A stretch of DNA of 64,000 nucleotides from Streptomyces sp. NBC_01408 (GTDB lineage Bacteria > Actinomycetota > Actinomycetes > Streptomycetales > Streptomycetaceae), in contig NZ_JAPEPJ010000002.1 in assembly GCF_026340255.1 (NCBI RefSeq), positions 682,001-746,000 on the forward strand. The letters are read 5' to 3'. Below, piece after piece: positions 60,216-64,000 of the stretch (the first letter of the stretch is position 1; each line of letters begins with the position of its first letter). Under the pieces are notes generated by a model. It did not search any database. It was not told the DNA's origin and saw only the letters and a program-made list of their open reading frames with translations. The position numbers and the translations under genes are program-made.

Positions 60216-61055
60216 CTACGCCTCCGGTGCGCCCTCGGCCAGCCCGGCGACCCGCTGGACGTGCAGCAGGCTCGGCGTCGCGAGTACGTCGTGCAGCTGC
60301 TGGAACGTCTGGCGGGCGGCGACCGCGTTCCAGTCGGCCGGGAGCAGCTCGGCGGGCAGGCCGGGGTCGAGGTAGGGCAGTCGGCGCCACTGGGTGAGCA
60401 TGGGCACGTAGTGGCGGAACGCCTCGCCGCCGTCGAGGTCGCGCCGCTGCGCGAGTTCCGCGGCGACGGGTGCGTACGCCCGGCTGAAGGTGGCGTACTG
60501 CTCCTGGATCGCCGGGAAGTCCCACCACGAGCTGACCGTTTCGGGCAGGTCGCTGAAGGCCGCGTAGTCCGCGGCGAACAGGTGCACGTACTCGCTGAGC
60601 CCGCGCCGGACGAGCATGTCGCGGGCGTCGCCCAGGAGCCTGCCGGGTGCCAGCCACACACCCGGGGCGATGTTCCCGAATCCCAGCCAGGTCAGCCGGG
60701 TGCGCAGCTGGTAGCGGTACGAGCGCTCGGACTCCGGTACGGAGAAGACGGCCATCGCCCAGCCGTCACTGAGCTTCGCCGGCTCCAGGCTGCCGAAGAT
60801 CCGCCGGTCGCCCTCGTGGAAGACGGGCTGCGCGGCCTGACTGAGCCGGTAGCCCGTGGCGCCGCGGCGCTCCGGTTCGAGTACGCCCTTCTTCTTGAGC
60901 CGGGAGATCGCCGAGCGCGCCGCCGGGCCGTCGACGTCCAGTTCGGACATCAGGGTGATCAGGTCGGCGACGGAGATCCACCCGCCGAGGCGGCGCAGGA
61001 ACGCCCCGTACACCGTGTTGATCAGGGAGCTGGGCCGAATGGGACTGTCCGCCAT
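60216..61055 (-). CDS. PaaX-family transcriptional regulator
   Basis: This 279-aa protein has an N-terminal winged-helix (LINTVYGAFLRRLGGWISVADLITLMSELDVDGPAARSAISRLKKKGVL) and the PaaX C-terminal domains (RYQLRTRLTWLGFGNIAPGVWLAPGR). PaaX represses phenylacetate genes and responds to aryl-CoA thioesters. GGAAGGCGATC precedes the ATG. It converges on the esterase gene and is the only aromatic-type regulator nearby, so it is the best candidate to respond to salicylyl- or gentisyl-CoA; this is inferred. Confidence 0.85.
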   Translation of the reverse strand: MADSPIRPSSLINTVYGAFLRRLGGWISVADLITLMSELDVDGPAARSAISRLKKKGVLEPERRGATGYRLSQAAQPVFHEGDRRIFGSLEPAKLSDGWAMAVFSVPESERSYRYQLRTRLTWLGFGNIAPGVWLAPGRLLGDARDMLVRRGLSEYVHLFAADYAAFSDLPETVSSWWDFPAIQEQYATFSRAYAPVAAELAQRRDLDGGEAFRHYVPMLTQWRRLPYLDPGLPAELLPADWNAVAARQTFQQLHDVLATPSLLHVQRVAGLAEGAPEA

Positions 61056-61158
61056 GATCGCCTTCCGTCGTATGCGGTCGCGATCCTATCGAGCCGGGCC
61101 TGCGGGACGCTGTCCAGGTGCAGGTCACTAGAGCGGCGGCGCTCCGGCGGCGCCGGGG

Positions 61159-63024
61159 TCAGCCGAGCCGGAGGCCGTGACCGTAGGGGAAGAGCGGGTC
61201 TCCGGAGTCGTCGGGCACGTCCTCGTGCCCGGCGACGACGCTCTCCATCGAGCGGGCGAGTTCGAACGGCAGCCTCCCTCCGGCCTTCACCCGGCCGAAG
61301 AGCACGTCCAGCAGGGCGGTGTCCGAGGCGCCGAAGTCGGCCACGAGGGCCGCCGCCCGGTCCGCGATCTCGGGTATGACCGCCGCCCGGTCCAGGAAGA
61401 TGTCGACGACGGTCGGAACGGCGGAGGCGACGTCGAGTACGGGGCGCAGCTCGTCCTCGGTGAAGTCGAGGCGGCCCGCCCGGAAGAACGACTCGAAGCC
61501 GGCCGTGCGCTCCTTGTCGTACGGGGCCGCGATGCGCAGCACCGCGACCTCGGCCTCCTGCGGTGTCTCCACGACGGTCGCGTACTGGGCGGCGACGGCC
61601 CGGTCGATGCCCTCGGTGTAGACCAGGGTCCCGGGCGCGAGCGGCAGCAGCGGTGCCGGGGCGCCGGCGGGGCGGTCCTTGAGGACGGTGATCGAGCGGC
61701 TCTGGGCGGCGAGGCCGGCCGCGGTGAACTCGGGGCTCCCGCAGATCCGGGCGGCGGCATCGGGGTCCACGTAGGGATCGTCGAAGAGGCCGAGTACGAA
61801 CTTCTCCCGCAGCAGGCGGCTGACGGAGGCGTCGACGCGCTCGGCCGTCACCCGGCCGGTGCGGACGAGTTCCACGACGAGGTCGGGGGCGGCCTCGCCA
61901 CCGAGCTGGTCGGCTCCGGCGTCGAGGATGCGTTCCACCCGGGTGAGCCGGTCGAGGTCCTCCACGCCCCAGGCGCGTGCGGGGAAGGGCGCTCCGAAGA
62001 TCTGCGTGTCGGTGACCAGGCCCCAGTCGGTGCAGACGATGCCGTCGAATCCGTACTTCTCGCGGAGCAGTCCGGTGACGACGCCCTTGTTGAAGCCGAA
62101 GCCGACCTCGTCGTAGGGCGTGCCGACGGGCATGGCGTAGTAGGGCATGACCTGCGAGGTGCCCGCGGCGAAGGCGGCCTCGAAGGGGATCAGGTGGTAG
62201 TCGAAGTTACCGCCGGGGTAGACCTGTTCGCGCCCGTACGGGAAGTGCGCGTCCTCGCCGTTCAGCTGCGGTCCGGCTCCGGGGAAGTGCTTGGTCATGG
62301 CCGAGACGCTGCGGGTGCCGAGCGTCTCGCCCTGGAGGCCCCGGACGTACGCGCCGACCATGCGGGCGGCGACTTCGGCGTCGGAGCCGAAGGTGCCCAG
62401 GACCCGTGGCCAGCGGGGCTCGGTGGCCAGGTCGGCCGTCGGGTGGAGGGCGAGGCGGATGCCGACCGCGAGGTACTCCTGGCGGACGATGTCGGCGTGT
62501 GCGCGCACGAGTTCCTCGTCGCCGACGGCGGCCAGGCCGGGCGGTTCGGGCCACAGGGAGAAGCCCTCGGTGTGCACGCTCGCTGCGGGGTTGTCGACGA
62601 ATCCGTTGCGGGGGTCGGTGGATATGGTCACCGGGATCCCGAGGCGCGTCGTGGCGGCGAGGTCCTGGAGGCGGTTGTTCCACTCGGCCATGCGGCGCGG
62701 CGCCGCCGCCCCGAACAGGTTGAAGTGGTTCATCAGCTTGCCGGTCACCATCGCGGAGGTGGAGGCGCGCATCGGGTCGTCGTCGGGCGCGCCCGGCTCC
62801 GGTTCGACCAGGGAGCCGTCCGGGTTGATGGCGACCATGGTCTGGAACAGGAGGCCCGCCTTCTCCTCCGGCGTCATGCGCTGGAGGAGGTCCGCGACCC
62901 GCTCGGCCACGGGGAGGCCGGGGTCTTCGTACGGCTCCATGACGCCGTTGCCGTTGAGATCGCGGAACGGCGTGCCGTCCGGAGCGGTGAGGACGCGCGG
63001 CCGGGCCGCCGGAGTGTGTGCCAT
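61159..63024 (-). CDS. Glycoside hydrolase family 3 beta-glycosidase
   Basis: This 621-aa protein has an N-terminal TIM barrel with KHFPGAGPQ (KH motif) and nucleophile Asp in GIVCTDWGLV (about residue 330), then a C-terminal alpha/beta sandwich (SITVLKDRPAGAPAPLLPL, VVDIFLDRAAVIPEIADRAAALVADFG). No signal peptide, so it acts inside the cell on imported beta-glucosides or xylosides. GTAGGAG precedes the ATG. The TTACACGTGTAA palindrome 155 bp upstream could be its operator. Confidence 0.88.
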   Translation of the reverse strand: MAHTPAARPRVLTAPDGTPFRDLNGNGVMEPYEDPGLPVAERVADLLQRMTPEEKAGLLFQTMVAINPDGSLVEPEPGAPDDDPMRASTSAMVTGKLMNHFNLFGAAAPRRMAEWNNRLQDLAATTRLGIPVTISTDPRNGFVDNPAASVHTEGFSLWPEPPGLAAVGDEELVRAHADIVRQEYLAVGIRLALHPTADLATEPRWPRVLGTFGSDAEVAARMVGAYVRGLQGETLGTRSVSAMTKHFPGAGPQLNGEDAHFPYGREQVYPGGNFDYHLIPFEAAFAAGTSQVMPYYAMPVGTPYDEVGFGFNKGVVTGLLREKYGFDGIVCTDWGLVTDTQIFGAPFPARAWGVEDLDRLTRVERILDAGADQLGGEAAPDLVVELVRTGRVTAERVDASVSRLLREKFVLGLFDDPYVDPDAAARICGSPEFTAAGLAAQSRSITVLKDRPAGAPAPLLPLAPGTLVYTEGIDRAVAAQYATVVETPQEAEVAVLRIAAPYDKERTAGFESFFRAGRLDFTEDELRPVLDVASAVPTVVDIFLDRAAVIPEIADRAAALVADFGASDTALLDVLFGRVKAGGRLPFELARSMESVVAGHEDVPDDSGDPLFPYGHGLRLG

Positions 63025-63332
63025 CGGTTTCTCCTACGAGCTTCGCACTGCGTGTGGACCGCCCGCGCGGGCCGCGGGGCGTCGTCCCGGGGCGGCTTGC
63101 GCCGGTCCCCCACCGGTCCCGGGCGCTCCCAGCGCACCCGGGACCGGCGCACCGCGACCCCTGCGGCGCCCCCGTAGATTACACGTGTAACCGATTTTGG
63201 GGCAGGCTCAGAACGCACGAGTTCACGCCTCGGACGCCGTCGCCGCGGGCGGGGGCGCGGGCGCGGGCGCGGGCGGCTGGGACCGGACCTTGGAGAGGCC
63301 GCCCCTGCCGCCCGGCCTCGTAGGCTGGGCGC
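63025..63332. promoter_or_regulatory. Divergent spacer between GH3 and DUF5990 genes
   Basis: The 308 bp hold the TTACACGTGTAA palindrome, a (GGGCGC)n-type GC repeat (about 63246-63275) and the GH3 leader. No further gene was seen. Confidence 0.5.
63179..63190. promoter_or_regulatory. TTACACGTGTAA palindrome
   Basis: Perfect 12-bp palindrome 155 bp before the GH3 start, identical in sequence to the core of the one at 51415-51428. Two copies in a 12-kb span of 70%+ GC DNA are unlikely by chance. Confidence 0.55.
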
Positions 63333-63761
63333 ATGTCCTCCCTCTCCCTCCGCGTCACCGGCCGGGATCTGCCCGGGCTCACGTGCGGACCCCACCAGCA
63401 CGTACATGTCGGCGTCCAGCGGGGACGCGAGCCGGAAGGTCTTGCTCCGGGAGACGCGGCGGAGGCCGTCTGGGAGTTCACCGTCACGAGGACCACCGCA
63501 CCGGACGGGACCCTCGATTTCCGCGGACCCCATGTCCAGGGCCGCCGCGGAGCCCGGTTCTTCTACCTCACCTGGGGCGAACTGCCGCCCGGCGGGCCCT
63601 TCGGGATGTTCCGCCGGATCAAGGTGTTCTTCGACGACCTCCCCGCACCGGTCCTGGAGCTGGGCAGCGCCTCCGGGAGCCTCGGCCTGACCGACTCCTG
63701 CGGCATGCCGCTCTGCGGCGCGGTGCGCCCGCCGGTGATCACCTGGAGCCCCGCGGCCTGA
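63333..63761 (+). CDS. DUF5990 family protein
   Basis: This 142-aa cytosolic protein is mostly beta (VTGRDLPGLTCGPHQHVHVGVQRG; GRRGARFFYLTWGELPPGG; MFRRIKVFFDDLPAPVLELG). The pattern is that of small actinobacterial DUF5990 proteins. Function unknown. The ATG lacks a good ribosome binding site. Confidence 0.75.
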   Translation: MSSLSLRVTGRDLPGLTCGPHQHVHVGVQRGREPEGLAPGDAAEAVWEFTVTRTTAPDGTLDFRGPHVQGRRGARFFYLTWGELPPGGPFGMFRRIKVFFDDLPAPVLELGSASGSLGLTDSCGMPLCGAVRPPVITWSPAA

Positions 63762-63794
63762 CCGGCGGGCTCCAGCGCCCAGCCCCCTGTCCCC

Positions 63795-63836
63795 GCTCCC
63801 TGCTCCCTGCTCTTCGCCCTTCGCCCTTCGCTCCCC
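63795..63836 (+). repeat. Six degenerate 7-bp repeats, pyrimidine-rich
   Basis: GCTCCCT, GCTCCCT, GCTCTTC, GCCCTTC, GCCCTTC, GCTCCCC in series after the DUF5990 gene. The strand is almost free of A. Confidence 0.6.
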
Positions 63837-63967
63837 CGCGGATCGTTCATACCTACGGGTGAGGGCGTGGGTCCTTGGCCGGGTGTGCCCTCGGGGATTG
63901 CCTAACGTGGGCCTGGGACGGCGGGCAGCCGTCCGTGGACGCGTGTTCTCAGGCTCGGGAGCTGGCA

Positions 63968-64000
63968 ATGGCGGGGCAGCACAGGACGACCCTCCGGCTG
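63968..64000 (+). CDS. Start of a gene cut by the window edge
   Basis: ATG 63968 follows GGGAGCTGGCA and opens MAGQHRTTLRL. Too short to identify. Confidence 0.4.
   Translation, partial: MAGQHRTTLRL

Noticed and set aside
1..64000. tRNA, rRNA, insertion sequences and CRISPR arrays
   Set aside because: No cloverleaf, no regular spacer-repeat array and no transposase-like protein was recognised by eye.

Overview
The window looks like chromosome of a Streptomyces-type actinomycete. GC is very high, third positions are almost all G/C, starts are often GTG with GGAGG-type ribosome binding sites, leucine TTA codons are nearly absent (two found), and SpoIIE-type phosphatase/RsbW-like regulators, twin-arginine signals and SEP-like promoters recur. 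I saw no rRNA, tRNA, transposase or CRISPR array.

Region 1 (1-12 kb) holds regulation and possible immunity. After the tail of an FtsX-like permease come three SpoIIE/PP2C-type phosphatases (597-3056, 7598-8749, 8882-11716). Between them is a minus-strand pair: a 148-aa protein with a hydrophobic N-terminus and a C-terminal QVG motif, and a P-loop/TPR STAND (NLR-like) protein carrying a near-copy of that motif at its N-terminus. This is the layout of a bacterial amyloid-signalling effector/NLR pair. The NLR gene has a one-base frameshift inside Walker B and a TTA codon at codon 34.

Region 2 (12-42 kb) is mostly housekeeping and accessory metabolism: an orphan solute-binding lipoprotein, a Na+/H+ antiporter, two DUF2252 proteins, an alpha/beta-hydrolase membrane protein, a CPBP protease, a GH15 enzyme overlapping an MFS gene, a 28-aa membrane peptide ahead of an ECF sigma operon, a secreted HET-C/zinc-phospholipase-like protein, further MFS transporters, a serine hydrolase, a convergent histidine kinase/response regulator pair, a 2H phosphoesterase, an enoyl-CoA hydratase, and a TetR gene with clear palindromic operators facing a DUF1772 gene.

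Region 3 (42.5-58.5 kb) is a one-directional minus-strand block of 13 genes. Read 5' to 3' it is livK-livH-livM-livG-livF (branched-chain-type ABC importer), a GAF/SpoIIE phosphatase, aryl-CoA ligase, hotdog thioesterase, salicylyl-CoA 5-hydroxylase/OYE fusion, nitrilase, gentisate 1,2-dioxygenase, FAH-family hydrolase and maleate cis-trans isomerase. Together these predict uptake of an aromatic acid (or a nitrile precursor), CoA activation, 5-hydroxylation, release of gentisate, ring cleavage, direct hydrolysis of maleylpyruvate to maleate and pyruvate, and isomerisation of maleate to fumarate. No maleylpyruvate isomerase is present. Similar TTGACG-type promoters and ACACGTGT palindromes recur at the transcription-unit heads.

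Region 4 (58.5-64 kb) has a frameshifted Tat-exported type-B carboxylesterase, a PaaX-family repressor that is a good candidate regulator of region 3, a GH3 beta-glycosidase, a DUF5990 protein and the first codons of another gene.

All functions come from reading motifs by eye; no database search was run.
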